DNA from: Enterobacteriaceae bacterium
GTDB lineage: Bacteria > Pseudomonadota > Gammaproteobacteria > Enterobacterales > Enterobacteriaceae
NCBI GenBank assembly: GCA_902363335.1
Contig: CABIZV010000011.1
Span: 1 to 64,000 of the forward strand
Reading direction: 5' to 3'
DNA: 64,000 nt
Position 1 is the first letter of the stretch. Each line of letters starts with the position of its first letter. Made by a program: the position numbers and the translations under genes. Below, in pieces: positions 8,651-17,898 of the stretch. Below the pieces are notes generated by a model. The model did no database searches, was not told the DNA's origin, and saw nothing but the letters and a program-made list of their open reading frames with translations.

Positions 8651-10129
8651 TCATTTATTGTCAGAAAAAATGGCCAGCTCGTCCCAGATGTCATCAATTC
8701 GCGCCGTAACGGCGGGATCTTTCTTGATTGGACGGCCCCACTCACGCTGGGTTTCCCCAGGCCATTTATTGGTGGCATCCAGCCCCATTTTCGACCCCAG
8801 ACCGGAAACCGGCGAGGCGAAATCAAGATAATCAATCGGCGTGTTTTCTACCAGTACGGTATCCCTCGCAGGATCCATACGGGTGGTAATCGCCCATATC
8901 ACATCATTCCAGTCGCGTGCGTTCACGTCATCATCGCAGACAATCACGAATTTTGTGTACATAAACTGGCGTAAAAACGACCATACGCCCATCATCACGC
9001 GTTTTGCATGTCCGGCATACTGTTTTTTCATCGTGACCACGGCAAGGCGATATGAACACCCTTCCGGCGGCAGGTAGAAATCGACAATCTCCGGGAACTG
9101 CTTTTGCAAAATAGGCACGAAAACTTCATTCAGCGCCACGCCCAGCACGGCGGGTTCATCGGGCGGACGACCGGTATAGGTGGAATGATAAATCGCGTCT
9201 TCGCGCTGGGTTATGTGCGTCACGGTAAAGACCGGGAAACTATCCACTTCATTGTAGTAACCGGTATGGTCGCCGTAAGGGCCTTCAGGCGCGAACTCAC
9301 CTTGCTCGATGTAACCTTCGAGGATTATCTCGGCGCTGGCCGGAACTTCCAGATCGTTGGAAAGGCACTTCACTACTTCGGTTTTAGTGCCACGCAGCAG
9401 GCCCGCAAAGGCATACTCGGAGAGGGTGTCCGGCACCGGCGTAACCGCACCCAAAATGGTAGCAGGGTCTGCGCCTAACGCGACGGAAACCGGGAAACGC
9501 TCACCGGGATGCGCCGCACACCACTCCTGAAAATCAAGCGCGCCGCCGCGATGCGACAGCCAGCGCATAATCAGTTTATTTTTGCCAATCACCTGTTGGC
9601 GATAGATACCCAGATTCTGCCGCTCTTTATGCGGCCCACGCGTCACCGTCAGCCCCCAGGTAATCAGGGGGGCGGCGTCTTCCGGCCAACAGGTCATCAC
9701 CGGAATGCGGGATAAATCGACATCCTCTCCCGAGATAACTTTCTGCTGACAAGGCGCGCCGCGCAGCCGTTTGGTTGGCATATTGAGCACTTGCTTAAAC
9801 TGCGGCAGCTTGTCGTAGAGATCGCGGAAACCTTTTGGTGGTTCAGGCTCTTTCAGGAAGGCTAATAGCTTACCCACTTCACGCAGCGCGCTGACATCTT
9901 CCTGCCCCATGCCCATTGCCACACGCTTAGGCGTGCCAAACAGGTTACACAGCACCGGCATGGAATAACCTTTAGGGTTCTCGAACAGTAATGCGGGCCC
10001 ACCGGCACGAAGGGTGCGGTCGGCAATTTCGGTAATTTCCAGATGGGGGTCAACCGGGAGGCTAATACGCTTTAGTTCGCCCTGCTGCTCAAGTTGTGTC
10101 AGAAAGTCGCGCAAGTCATGGTATTTCAT
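8651..10129 (-). CDS. ubiD: 4-hydroxy-3-polyprenylbenzoate decarboxylase
   Basis: Prenylated-FMN-dependent decarboxylase of ubiquinone synthesis; the cofactor is supplied by UbiX. The 492 residues are colinear with E. coli UbiD (497). Family segments include ENPKGY, EGPYGDHTGYY (with the acidic active-site residue) and the C-terminal LGSKMGLDATNKWPGE. The best Shine-Dalgarno, GGAGG, sits about 14 nt before this ATG, unusually far. E. coli starts three codons earlier, but the codons here (AAT TAC CCC) contain no start, so this ATG is retained. Confidence 0.95.
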   Translation of the reverse strand: MKYHDLRDFLTQLEQQGELKRISLPVDPHLEITEIADRTLRAGGPALLFENPKGYSMPVLCNLFGTPKRVAMGMGQEDVSALREVGKLLAFLKEPEPPKGFRDLYDKLPQFKQVLNMPTKRLRGAPCQQKVISGEDVDLSRIPVMTCWPEDAAPLITWGLTVTRGPHKERQNLGIYRQQVIGKNKLIMRWLSHRGGALDFQEWCAAHPGERFPVSVALGADPATILGAVTPVPDTLSEYAFAGLLRGTKTEVVKCLSNDLEVPASAEIILEGYIEQGEFAPEGPYGDHTGYYNEVDSFPVFTVTHITQREDAIYHSTYTGRPPDEPAVLGVALNEVFVPILQKQFPEIVDFYLPPEGCSYRLAVVTMKKQYAGHAKRVMMGVWSFLRQFMYTKFVIVCDDDVNARDWNDVIWAITTRMDPARDTVLVENTPIDYLDFASPVSGLGSKMGLDATNKWPGETQREWGRPIKKDPAVTARIDDIWDELAIFSDNK

Positions 10130-10292
10130 GGGGTAATTATTGGCCTCCTGGTAAGCGCCTCATTATACGGCGAATGGGTCCGTGATGCTGTATTTTTGTT
10201 AAATTAGGGTAAATAAAAGCAGCAATAATCAACGTCGCGATTTAGTCGCACTTTTGTTATGCTTCCGCGTTAAATAGCAAAAAAGAGTCATT

Positions 10293-10781
10293 ATGCAAGC
10301 CTGGTATTTACTGTACTGCAAACGCGGGCAACTTCAGCGTGCCCAGGAACATCTGGAACGACAGGCGGTAAACTGCCTGACACCGATGATCACCCTGGAT
10401 AAAATCGTGCGCGGCAAGCGTACGTCAGTCAGTGAGCCGCTGTTCCCGAACTATCTGTTTGTGGAATTTGACCCTGAGGTCATCCACACCACTACCATCA
10501 GCGCGACCCGCGGCGTGAGCCACTTTGTCCGTTTTGGGCTTCATCCAGCCACGGTGCCGTCAACGGTCATTCATCAGCTTTCGCTTTATCAGCCCGATGA
10601 CGTTACCGATCCGCAAACCCCTTACCCCGGCGACAGCGTTGTCATTACCGAAGGCGCGTTCGAAGGGCTACAGGCTATCTTTGCCGAGCCGGATGGTGAA
10701 GCGCGCTCTATGCTGCTGCTCAATCTGCTTAACAAGCAAATTAAGCAGAGCGTGAAGAACACCGACTTCCGTAAATCGTGA
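10293..10781 (+). CDS. rfaH: Transcription/translation regulator RfaH
   Basis: NusG paralogue recruited to RNA polymerase paused at ops elements. It suppresses termination and couples translation in long operons for LPS, capsule and other surface structures. The 162 residues equal the E. coli length. The N-terminal NGN domain (about 1-100) begins MQAWYLLYCKRGQ and contains the LFPNYLFVEF segment; the C-terminal KOW domain (about 115-162) can refold from alpha-helical to beta form. It is divergent from ubiD and converges with tatD with a 1-bp gap. Confidence 0.96.
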   Translation: MQAWYLLYCKRGQLQRAQEHLERQAVNCLTPMITLDKIVRGKRTSVSEPLFPNYLFVEFDPEVIHTTTISATRGVSHFVRFGLHPATVPSTVIHQLSLYQPDDVTDPQTPYPGDSVVITEGAFEGLQAIFAEPDGEARSMLLLNLLNKQIKQSVKNTDFRKS

Positions 10782-10782
10782 T

Positions 10783-11565
10783 CTAAAAGTCGATATTAAA
10801 CAACTGTCTGGCATTGTTGTCTGTGACGGCTTCCAGCCATTGCGCCTCTTCGCCGCGCCATTGGGCTACGCGTGTCAGAATATGCGGTACAAACGCCGGT
10901 TCATTGCGACGTGATGTCGGCTTCGGCGTCATATCGCGCGGCAGCAAATACGGCGCATCCGTCTCCAGCAGCAGACGATTAGCGGGTATCATCGGCAACA
11001 GCTCACGCAGCTCCAGTCCCCGACGCTCATCGCACACCCAGCCGGTAATACCGATGAATAACCCGTGATCGAGGCAAGCCTGTAATTCATCCCGCGAGCC
11101 GGTGAAGCAGTGCAATACAGCGCCAGGCAGATGGTCAAGCCACGGTTCCAGCAGCGCAAAGAAGCGATCGTGCGCGTCACGGCAGTGCAGGAATACGGGC
11201 ATCCCCAATTCAGCCGCCATCGCCAGTTGGGCGCTAAAAGCTACTTCCTGCTCCGCGGGCGTTGAGAAGTTACGGTTAAAGTCCAGGCCACACTCGCCCA
11301 CCGCCACCACTTCCGGTTTATTCACCAGCGCATAGATAACATCTGCCACTTCCGGTGACCAGCTGCTGCTGTCATGCGGGTGGACGCCTGCGGTAGACCA
11401 GCAATGCTCAAATCGTTCCGCCAGCCGCTGAGCTTCTTCACTTTCATGACGATTGGTGCCGGTCAGCAGCATGCCGTGTACCCCCGCAGCGCGGGCGCGA
11501 GCAACCACCTCATCGCGATCGCGGGAGAATTGTGAACTCGTTAAATTAACACCGATATCAAACAT
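10783..11565 (-). CDS. tatD: TatD metal-dependent DNase/hydrolase
   Basis: TatD-family 3'-5' exodeoxyribonuclease/hydrolase; despite its place in the tat operon it is not needed for Tat export. From ATG 11565 it has 260 residues, as in E. coli, starting MFDIGVNLT. Metal-binding motifs include GVHPHD, GECGLDF, LHCFTGS and ETDAPYL. The GGGAGCG ribosome site supports this ATG or the ATG immediately before it. A further in-frame ATG at 11577 lies too early for the Shine-Dalgarno. Confidence 0.93.
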   Translation of the reverse strand: MFDIGVNLTSSQFSRDRDEVVARARAAGVHGMLLTGTNRHESEEAQRLAERFEHCWSTAGVHPHDSSSWSPEVADVIYALVNKPEVVAVGECGLDFNRNFSTPAEQEVAFSAQLAMAAELGMPVFLHCRDAHDRFFALLEPWLDHLPGAVLHCFTGSRDELQACLDHGLFIGITGWVCDERRGLELRELLPMIPANRLLLETDAPYLLPRDMTPKPTSRRNEPAFVPHILTRVAQWRGEEAQWLEAVTDNNARQLFNIDF

Positions 11566-11604
11566 CATCGCTCCCATATGACAACCGCCCTGACGGGCGG
11601 TTGG

Positions 11605-12369
11605 TTATTCTTCGGTTTCTTCTGCTTGCGCGTCTTCATCACGCGTTGCTCGCTTCCCGGCGTAGAAGCGGGAGAAAAACAGCCCCACTTCAAACAGACA
11701 GTACATCGGGATGGCCAGCAACGTTTGCGAGAACACATCCGGTGGCGTCAGCAACATGCCGACCACGAATGCGCCTACCAGCACGTATGGACGCTTCTTG
11801 CGCAGGTCATCCGGTGTGGTCACACCCACCCAGCACAACAAGACAATCGCCACAGGCACTTCAAACGACACGCCAAACGCAATAAACAGCGACATGACGA
11901 AGTCGAGGTAGCTTTTAATATCGGTTGAGACCAGTACGCCAACCGGCGCAGTGTGCGTCAGGAAGCCGAAGGCCAGTGGGAACACCACGAAATAGGCGAA
12001 CGCCATACCGATATAAAACAGCAAAGTACTGGAGACCAACAGCGGCACGACCAAACGACGTTCATGCTTGTACAGCGCAGGCGCCACAAAGGCCCAGACC
12101 TGGTACAGAATGACCGGCGCCGAGAGGATAAGCGAGACCATAAAGGTCAGCTTGATTGGCGTGAAAAACGGTGACGCCACATCGGTGGCGATCATTGTCG
12201 CCCCCTGAGGCATCTGTTTAATCAGCGGCGCTGACACCAGTTGGTAGATATCATTGGCGAAGTACACCAACGCCAGAAAAATAACGATGACCGCAATAAT
12301 GCAATTGAGCAGGCGTTTGCGCAGCTCAATCAAATGAGCGATCAACGGTTGAGTATCTTCTACGCTCAT
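11605..12369 (-). CDS. tatC: Sec-independent translocase subunit TatC
   Basis: Multispanning inner-membrane core of the twin-arginine translocase; it binds the RR signal peptide together with TatB. The 254 residues (E. coli 258) contain six predicted membrane segments. The cytoplasmic N-terminus has the conserved HLIELRKRL, and the first periplasmic loop ends with the conserved APALYKHERR, whose glutamate contacts the signal peptide. It starts 2 bp after tatB and sits in the tatABCD operon. Confidence 0.97.
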   Translation of the reverse strand: MSVEDTQPLIAHLIELRKRLLNCIIAVIVIFLALVYFANDIYQLVSAPLIKQMPQGATMIATDVASPFFTPIKLTFMVSLILSAPVILYQVWAFVAPALYKHERRLVVPLLVSSTLLFYIGMAFAYFVVFPLAFGFLTHTAPVGVLVSTDIKSYLDFVMSLFIAFGVSFEVPVAIVLLCWVGVTTPDDLRKKRPYVLVGAFVVGMLLTPPDVFSQTLLAIPMYCLFEVGLFFSRFYAGKRATRDEDAQAEETEE

Positions 12370-12371
12370 GT

Positions 12372-12902
12372 TTACGGTTTATCACTCGATGCGGGGGATG
12401 AATCAGGAACGGCAGCGGTAGCGACTTTCTCTTTTTCTACCGGTTTGACCACCGAAGCCTCAGGCTCTGGGGTTTCATCGCGCGGTAAAACCGGCTCCTC
12501 AGAGGGGGCCGCCTGCGGCGTAGCCGAGACCGGCTGCGCGGCGTCCTTATCCTTCACCACAGGGTTATGGATAGTATTGGCCTCGTCACTCGCCTTTTCA
12601 GGATCGTGCGCTGAGTAAGAGCGCTTCATGGATTCCGCCGCTTCACGCAGTTCGTCCATCGAAGCCTTAAGCTCAGGCGTCAGACTATCCAGACTCGCTT
12701 TCTCCACTTTTTTCAGGCTGTCCTGAAACTCCTGGAGTTTAAGCTCCTGCGTCAGCTCATTTTGTACCGTTGCGGCCAGCGAGCGCAGGGCTCTGATCCA
12801 GCCAACAACCGTCTTCACTGCTACCGGCAGGCGTTTTGGCCCCAATACCACGAGGCCAATAATAAACACCAGCAGCAGTTCACTGAAACCAATATCAAAC
12901 AC
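12372..12902 (-). CDS. tatB: Sec-independent translocase subunit TatB
   Basis: Partner of TatC in the signal-peptide receptor complex. It has one N-terminal membrane helix (about residues 5-20), with the polar glutamate in GFSELL marking the start, then an amphipathic helix and a charged, Pro/Glu/Val-rich tail. The 176 residues compare with 171 in E. coli; the tail is the variable part. It lies 3 bp after tatA. Confidence 0.96.
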   Translation of the reverse strand: MFDIGFSELLLVFIIGLVVLGPKRLPVAVKTVVGWIRALRSLAATVQNELTQELKLQEFQDSLKKVEKASLDSLTPELKASMDELREAAESMKRSYSAHDPEKASDEANTIHNPVVKDKDAAQPVSATPQAAPSEEPVLPRDETPEPEASVVKPVEKEKVATAAVPDSSPASSDKP

Positions 12903-12905
12903 GAA

Positions 12906-13160
12906 TTACACCTGCTCGTTGTCGTGGCGTTTCGCTTCGTCTTTTTTCGTACTTTCCTGCTTATCAGTAATTGATTGCGCAGTGAAGTCTGCATCCTGGC
13001 TCGGTTTGTCTTTCTTGTCGTCTTCATCACCCATGGCTTTTTTGAAACCTTTGATGGACGCGCCTAGATCCGACCCAAGTGAGCTCAGCTTTTTAGTCCC
13101 AAAAAGCAGAACCACGATAACGACGATAATCAGCAACTGCCAAATACTAATACCACCCAT
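12906..13160 (-). CDS. tatA: Sec-independent translocase subunit TatA
   Basis: Small subunit that oligomerises to make the Tat conduit. A short N-terminal membrane helix (SIWQLLIIVVIVVLLFG) is followed by the hinge FGTKKL and an amphipathic helix ending GFKKAMGD. The 84 residues compare with 89 in E. coli; the charged tail is shorter. It is the first tat gene, 76 bp after ubiB, so an own promoter or processing site may lie at 13161-13236. Confidence 0.96.
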   Translation of the reverse strand: MGGISIWQLLIIVVIVVLLFGTKKLSSLGSDLGASIKGFKKAMGDEDDKKDKPSQDADFTAQSITDKQESTKKDEAKRHDNEQV

Positions 13161-13236
13161 ACAAGTTCCTCTGATAGATGATGAAATAATCAGCGTGCAT
13201 TATACGTTATGCAACGCCCTGTTAGCGACGCTAAAT

Positions 13237-14877
13237 TCAGCGCGTCTTCCGCCAGCCTGCAAACCATACCACCAGACCGCCGGCCATAATCCATGCGGGT
13301 TTCAGCCCCCATTCCGGGCGGTAAACCAGTAATAGTGTACCGCTCAGGAGTAAAACCGCACCTATACCAAAGAGATAACGGGACTGACCTTGCCGGGTAT
13401 GATGCGTCGCCATGTCCTGGGAAATCTTCGCCAGGCTCGCCTGCATCTGCTTACTTTGCCGCAGGCTGTCGTACACCAACTCAGGAATTTCCGGCATTTT
13501 TTCAATCCAGAACGGTGCTTTGTCTTTCAGCGCTCGCACCAGCGCAGGAATCCCCACCTGATCCTTAATCCATGACTCAAGGAAAGGTTTCGCCGTCTTC
13601 CATAAATCTAACTGAGGATAGAGCTGACGTCCTACCCCTTCTACGTAAAGTAATGTCTTTTGCAGTAACACCAGTTGTGGCTGGACTTCCATATTGAAGC
13701 GCCGCGCGGTGTTAAACAGGTTCAGCAACACGTGACCAAAGGAGATTTCTGCCAGCGGTTTTTCGAAAATAGGTTCGCAAACGGTGCGGATAGCAAACTC
13801 AAACTCTTCAACGTTGGTGTCCGCCGGTACCCAGCCAGAATCAACGTGCAGTTCAGCAACCTTGCGGTAATCGCGATTGAAGAAAGCGATAAAGTTCTCC
13901 GCCAGATAGCGCTTATCCTCTTTATTCAGCGAGCCCACAATGCCGCAGTCGATACCGATGTACTGCGGATCTTCCGGGTGCTCATAGCTGACGAAAATAT
14001 TCCCCGGGTGCATGTCGGCATGGAAGAAACTGTCGCGGAATACCTGAGTGAAGAACACCTGTACACCGCGTTCAGCCAGCAATTGCATGTTGGTATTTTG
14101 CTTTTCCAGCGTGTCGATATCCGACACCGGAATGCCGTAGATGCGCTCCATTACCAGCATATCAACGCGGCAATAGTCGGAGTAAACCTCTGGCACATAG
14201 AGCATCGGGCTGTTTTCAAAATTACGACGCAGCTGAATGGCGTTAGCGGCCTCACGCAGCAGGTTTAACTCATCGAGCAGCGTTTTTTCGTAGTCACGAA
14301 CCACTTCCAGCGGACGCAGACGGCGACCATCCGGCAGCAGGCGTGGAACCCAGCGCGCCAGACGATAGATAAGCTTCATATCTGCTTTGATGATCGGCAG
14401 AATATCCGGGCGAATGACCTTAATCACCACTTCCCGACCATTCTCTTTTAAGCGTGCCGTATGCACCTGGGCAATTGAAGCGGAAGCCAGTGGGTTAATA
14501 TCAAAATCGTCAAACCAGCTTTCGACCGGGATATCGCCCATCGATTTTTCAATTTGCTGTTTTGCCAACTTGCCATCAAACGGCGCCACGCGATCTTGCA
14601 GCATGACCAGCTGGTCGGCGATTTGCGGCGGGAAAAGGTCGCGACGAGTAGAGAGCATCTGGCCGAACTTGATCCACACCGGGCCAAGCTCCTGAAGCGC
14701 TAATCGCAGGCGGTCACCCAGCGGTTTATCCTTGTGGCGATTTGGCATCCAGAACAGCAGCCGACGCCCGATACGCAGCGGCAGCGTGATGCGCATTTTA
14801 GGGATCAGCTCATCAAGCCCGTAGCTCAAGAAGGTGCGGATGATAAAATACAGGCGCCGTAATTCTCCTGGCGTCAT
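13237..14877 (-). CDS. ubiB: Ubiquinone biosynthesis accessory protein UbiB
   Basis: Atypical ABC1/ADCK-family kinase-like ATPase needed for ubiquinone synthesis, anchored in the inner membrane. The 546 residues equal the E. coli length. The family's KxGQ motif is present as KFGQML near residue 92, followed by kinase-like motifs (VVIKVIRPDI; FFHADMHPGNIF; GIDCGIVG). Two C-terminal membrane helices occupy about residues 498-542. The start overlaps the end of ubiJ by 4 bp. Confidence 0.96.
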   Translation of the reverse strand: MTPGELRRLYFIIRTFLSYGLDELIPKMRITLPLRIGRRLLFWMPNRHKDKPLGDRLRLALQELGPVWIKFGQMLSTRRDLFPPQIADQLVMLQDRVAPFDGKLAKQQIEKSMGDIPVESWFDDFDINPLASASIAQVHTARLKENGREVVIKVIRPDILPIIKADMKLIYRLARWVPRLLPDGRRLRPLEVVRDYEKTLLDELNLLREAANAIQLRRNFENSPMLYVPEVYSDYCRVDMLVMERIYGIPVSDIDTLEKQNTNMQLLAERGVQVFFTQVFRDSFFHADMHPGNIFVSYEHPEDPQYIGIDCGIVGSLNKEDKRYLAENFIAFFNRDYRKVAELHVDSGWVPADTNVEEFEFAIRTVCEPIFEKPLAEISFGHVLLNLFNTARRFNMEVQPQLVLLQKTLLYVEGVGRQLYPQLDLWKTAKPFLESWIKDQVGIPALVRALKDKAPFWIEKMPEIPELVYDSLRQSKQMQASLAKISQDMATHHTRQGQSRYLFGIGAVLLLSGTLLLVYRPEWGLKPAWIMAGGLVVWFAGWRKTR

Positions 14878-15479
14878 TTCTCCTCCAGTTTTTCCAGCCG
14901 TTTGGTGAGGGCTGCAAGCTCTCGCTCCACGGCCATCGCTTCTTCAGCAAACCAGGCCACTTCTAATGCACCCGGCGCAAGACGCCACTCTTCAGTGAGC
15001 GTTTCAGCCACATATCGCTGCTGGCGCGCCAGCCCATGCTGCAAAAACTTCATCCCCCCACGCAGGGCTTTACTGACGCCTTCGGCCGCAATATCTCCGG
15101 TATATGGCGCGAGCAGTTCTGCGGGGTCGAACTCTGCGAGGTCGGCCAGCGATACAAGATTCTGCACCACCTGAAGATCGCCCTGCACTTCGAGGTCGTT
15201 ATTACGGATAAGCGCGGTGAGCTGCTGTCGGTTACGCAACTGCGGCAATACGCTAACGCGGGTGGTCACGGTACAATCGGCCTCGCCTTCCCATGCCCCC
15301 AGCACGTCAACCTGACGTTCACTGAAAACCAATACCAGCGGCGAGGTGAACTCTTTAAGCTCAATGCGCAGTACTTTACCAATGAGACGCTGACGCGCAG
15401 GCTTCAATGCCTTCTCACGCCACAGCAGCGCGTTGATGGCGGTCTCAATGCTGCCGGTTACTAAGGGTTTCAACGGCAT
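14874..15479 (-). CDS. ubiJ: Ubiquinone biosynthesis accessory factor UbiJ
   Basis: SCP2-domain lipid-binding protein of the soluble Ubi metabolon, which holds hydrophobic intermediates for UbiE, UbiF, UbiG, UbiH and UbiI. The 201 residues match the E. coli length. The SCP2 fold spans about residues 15-115 and a coiled-coil, Glu/Leu-rich tail ends in LTKRLEKLEEK. In E. coli an sRNA, EsrE, comes from the 3' part of this gene; I cannot tell from this sequence whether it is made here. It overlaps ubiB by 4 bp and follows ubiE by 13 bp. Confidence 0.93.
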   Translation of the reverse strand: MPLKPLVTGSIETAINALLWREKALKPARQRLIGKVLRIELKEFTSPLVLVFSERQVDVLGAWEGEADCTVTTRVSVLPQLRNRQQLTALIRNNDLEVQGDLQVVQNLVSLADLAEFDPAELLAPYTGDIAAEGVSKALRGGMKFLQHGLARQQRYVAETLTEEWRLAPGALEVAWFAEEAMAVERELAALTKRLEKLEEK

Positions 15480-15492
15480 AGCAGCCTCTCAA

Positions 15493-16248
15493 TCAGAATT
15501 TATAGCCACGGTGCAGCGCGACGATCCCCGCCGTCAGGTTGTAGTAATCTACGTTTTCCAGACCCGCGTTCTGCATCATCTCTTTGAGCGTATCCTGATT
15601 CGGGTGCATACGGATGGACTCCGCCAGGTAGCGGTAGCTGTCCGCATCATTCGCCACCATTTCGCCAATGCGCGGCAGAATATGGAACGAATAGGCATCG
15701 TAGGCTTTGCTTAGCGGCTCGATAATCGGCTTGGAGAACTCCAGCACCAGCAGGCGACCGCCGGGCTTTAACACGCGGTACATAGAACGCAGCGCTTTGT
15801 CTTTATCGGTGACGTTACGCAGGCCAAAGGAAATGGTGATGCAGTCAAAGGTGTTGTCCGGGAACGGCAGTGCTTCTGCGTTAGCCTGAACGTATTCAAC
15901 GTTACCCACTACGCCAATATTGCGCAGCTTTTCACGACCCATTTTCAACATTGAGTCGTTAATATCAGCCAGCACAACGCGCCCAGTTTCACCCACGATA
16001 CGCGAGAATTTCGCCGTCAGGTCACCGGTACCGCCCGCCAGATCGAGAACAGTCTGTCCACGGCGCACGCCGCTGCAATCAATGGTAAAACGCTTCCAGA
16101 GACGATGGATACCGAATGACATCAGGTCATTCATCACATCGTATTTTGCGGCGACAGAATGGAATACATGCGCCACCATGTCTACCTTCTGATCTTTGGC
16201 AATTGTTTGAAAACCAAAGTGCGTCGTTTCTTGTGAATCCTCAACCAT
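15493..16248 (-). CDS. ubiE: Ubiquinone/menaquinone C-methyltransferase
   Basis: SAM-dependent methyltransferase that acts in both ubiquinone and menaquinone synthesis. The 251 residues equal the E. coli protein. The SAM-binding motif I is VLDLAGGTGDL near residue 70, and the UbiE/COQ5 signatures YDVMNDLMSFGIHRLWK and LRNVTDKDKAL are present. It heads the ubiE-ubiJ-ubiB group and lies 100 bp after rmuC. Confidence 0.97.
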   Translation of the reverse strand: MVEDSQETTHFGFQTIAKDQKVDMVAHVFHSVAAKYDVMNDLMSFGIHRLWKRFTIDCSGVRRGQTVLDLAGGTGDLTAKFSRIVGETGRVVLADINDSMLKMGREKLRNIGVVGNVEYVQANAEALPFPDNTFDCITISFGLRNVTDKDKALRSMYRVLKPGGRLLVLEFSKPIIEPLSKAYDAYSFHILPRIGEMVANDADSYRYLAESIRMHPNQDTLKEMMQNAGLENVDYYNLTAGIVALHRGYKF

Positions 16249-16348
16249 CTCTATGCCTGCTTATCAAGAAAATGTTCATGGAGTGTAACAGATTGGACTC
16301 AATTGCCCTACGATTCCACCCCGTTACAAAATCGGTTGTGCCACTGAA

Positions 16349-17758
16349 TTAACGGCGTTCTGCCGCTAACGGATTGTCATCATTCAACTCTTCATCGTCA
16401 CGCAGCCGGAACTCATCATCCTGCGAAGTCGCTTGCTCAACGAGATCCGGATTAATCTCGCGTTTGACCTCAACGCCAAGATGCCGAAACGCCTCAGCCT
16501 GCGACAACACGTTACCCCGCCCTGATGTGAGTTTTTTCATCGCCTGACGATAGTTATCCTGCGCTTTATCAAGGCTCTGCCCAATGGACGACATGTCATC
16601 GACGAAGAGCCGCATTTTGTCATATAAGCGGCTGGCGCGTTCAGCAATATGTTGCGCATTGCGGCTCTGATGTTCATAGCGCCACAAATTGGCAATGGTA
16701 CGCAGCGCGACCAGCAGCGTGGTGGGACTGACCAGCATAATATTATTTTTCAGCGCTTCGCTGATCAATTCTGGCTGGCGATCGAGCGCCAGTAAAAACG
16801 CCGGTTCGACGGGAATAAACATCAGCACGTAGTCCAGGGAACGTAGCCCCGGCAACTGGTGATAATCTTTTCGCCCTAACAGCCGAATGTGGTTACGCAC
16901 CGCCGCAATATGCTCTTGCAGCGCCGTTTCACGGGTGTAGTCATCTTCGGCATTAAAGTAGCGTTCATAGGCCACCAGCGTCATTTTGGCATCCACGACC
17001 ACATCTTTACGATGCGGAAGACGAACGATAACGTCCGGCTGCATGCGGGAGTTGGCGTCGGTATTAATGCTGACCTGGGTTTCATACTCATGGCCTTCGC
17101 GGAGCCCGGAAGCCTCCAGCACGCGGGTGAGTACCACCTCTCCCCAGTTACCTTGAGTTTTGTTATCGCCTTTTAGCGCACGAGTGAGGTTCACCGCTTC
17201 CTGCGCCATCTGGGCATTCAGCTGTTGCAGATTACGAATTTCATGCGCCAGCGTGTGTCGCTCGCGCGCTTCCTGACCGAAGCTGTCCTGAACCTGACGG
17301 CGAAAGCCATCGAGCTGTTCACGCAGCGGCGTCAGTAGACCGTGCAGACTTTGCCGATTTTGCTCGTCCACCCGGCGATTGCTCTGCTCAAAGATCCGGT
17401 TGGCAAGGTTTTCAAACTGCTCGCTCAGGCGCTGTTCGCTGTTGAGCATCAGGCGGTGTTTTTCATCGCCGTGCTGTCGAGTGGTTTCCAGCAGGGTGGT
17501 GACTTCGCGCAAATCGACTTCGAGCGACGAGTTGATTTCTCGCAGGCTACGCAACTCATTGTTAAGCAGCTCGCACTCTTCGCGCCAGTGGGCATTCTGG
17601 GCAATGTTTTGTTTTGCCGCGCTTAGCTCACCGTACACATCGCGCTCTTCCGCCAACTGCTCGGCACGTTGATGCGCCACACGATAGCTCGCCGCTAGCC
17701 AGCCAATCGCAATGCCCGCCAGCGCCACTAACGCATAAATCACCACGGCAATATCCAC
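16349..17758 (-). CDS. rmuC: DNA recombination protein RmuC
   Basis: RmuC-family protein that limits recombination between short inverted repeats; predicted nuclease of the PD-(D/E)XK type. The 469 residues (E. coli 475) start with a membrane anchor (about 5-23), followed by a long coiled coil (about 30-190) and the RmuC domain, which contains GNWGEVVLTRVLEASGL and VVDAKMTL. A terminator shared with udp's 3' end lies upstream. Confidence 0.94.
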   Translation of the reverse strand: MDIAVVIYALVALAGIAIGWLAASYRVAHQRAEQLAEERDVYGELSAAKQNIAQNAHWREECELLNNELRSLREINSSLEVDLREVTTLLETTRQHGDEKHRLMLNSEQRLSEQFENLANRIFEQSNRRVDEQNRQSLHGLLTPLREQLDGFRRQVQDSFGQEARERHTLAHEIRNLQQLNAQMAQEAVNLTRALKGDNKTQGNWGEVVLTRVLEASGLREGHEYETQVSINTDANSRMQPDVIVRLPHRKDVVVDAKMTLVAYERYFNAEDDYTRETALQEHIAAVRNHIRLLGRKDYHQLPGLRSLDYVLMFIPVEPAFLLALDRQPELISEALKNNIMLVSPTTLLVALRTIANLWRYEHQSRNAQHIAERASRLYDKMRLFVDDMSSIGQSLDKAQDNYRQAMKKLTSGRGNVLSQAEAFRHLGVEVKREINPDLVEQATSQDDEFRLRDDEELNDDNPLAAERR

Positions 17759-17850
17759 AACGCCCCCTACTTAAACCGGTTATTCGCACAAAATAGAATT
17801 GTGCTGTATAAACGTCCAGTTTTAAAGCAGTTTCCTGCGAGCCGCTACGC

Positions 17851-17880
17851 AAAAAGAAAAAGGCCGAACAAGTCGGCCTT
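17851..17880 (-). terminator. Intrinsic terminator of udp
   Basis: Perfect 8-bp stem AAGGCCGA / TCGGCCTT (17860-17867 with 17873-17880). On the minus strand it is followed by a T-rich run. It ends udp transcription before rmuC. Confidence 0.88.
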
Positions 17881-17898
17881 TTACGCAGGAGAGGAAAA

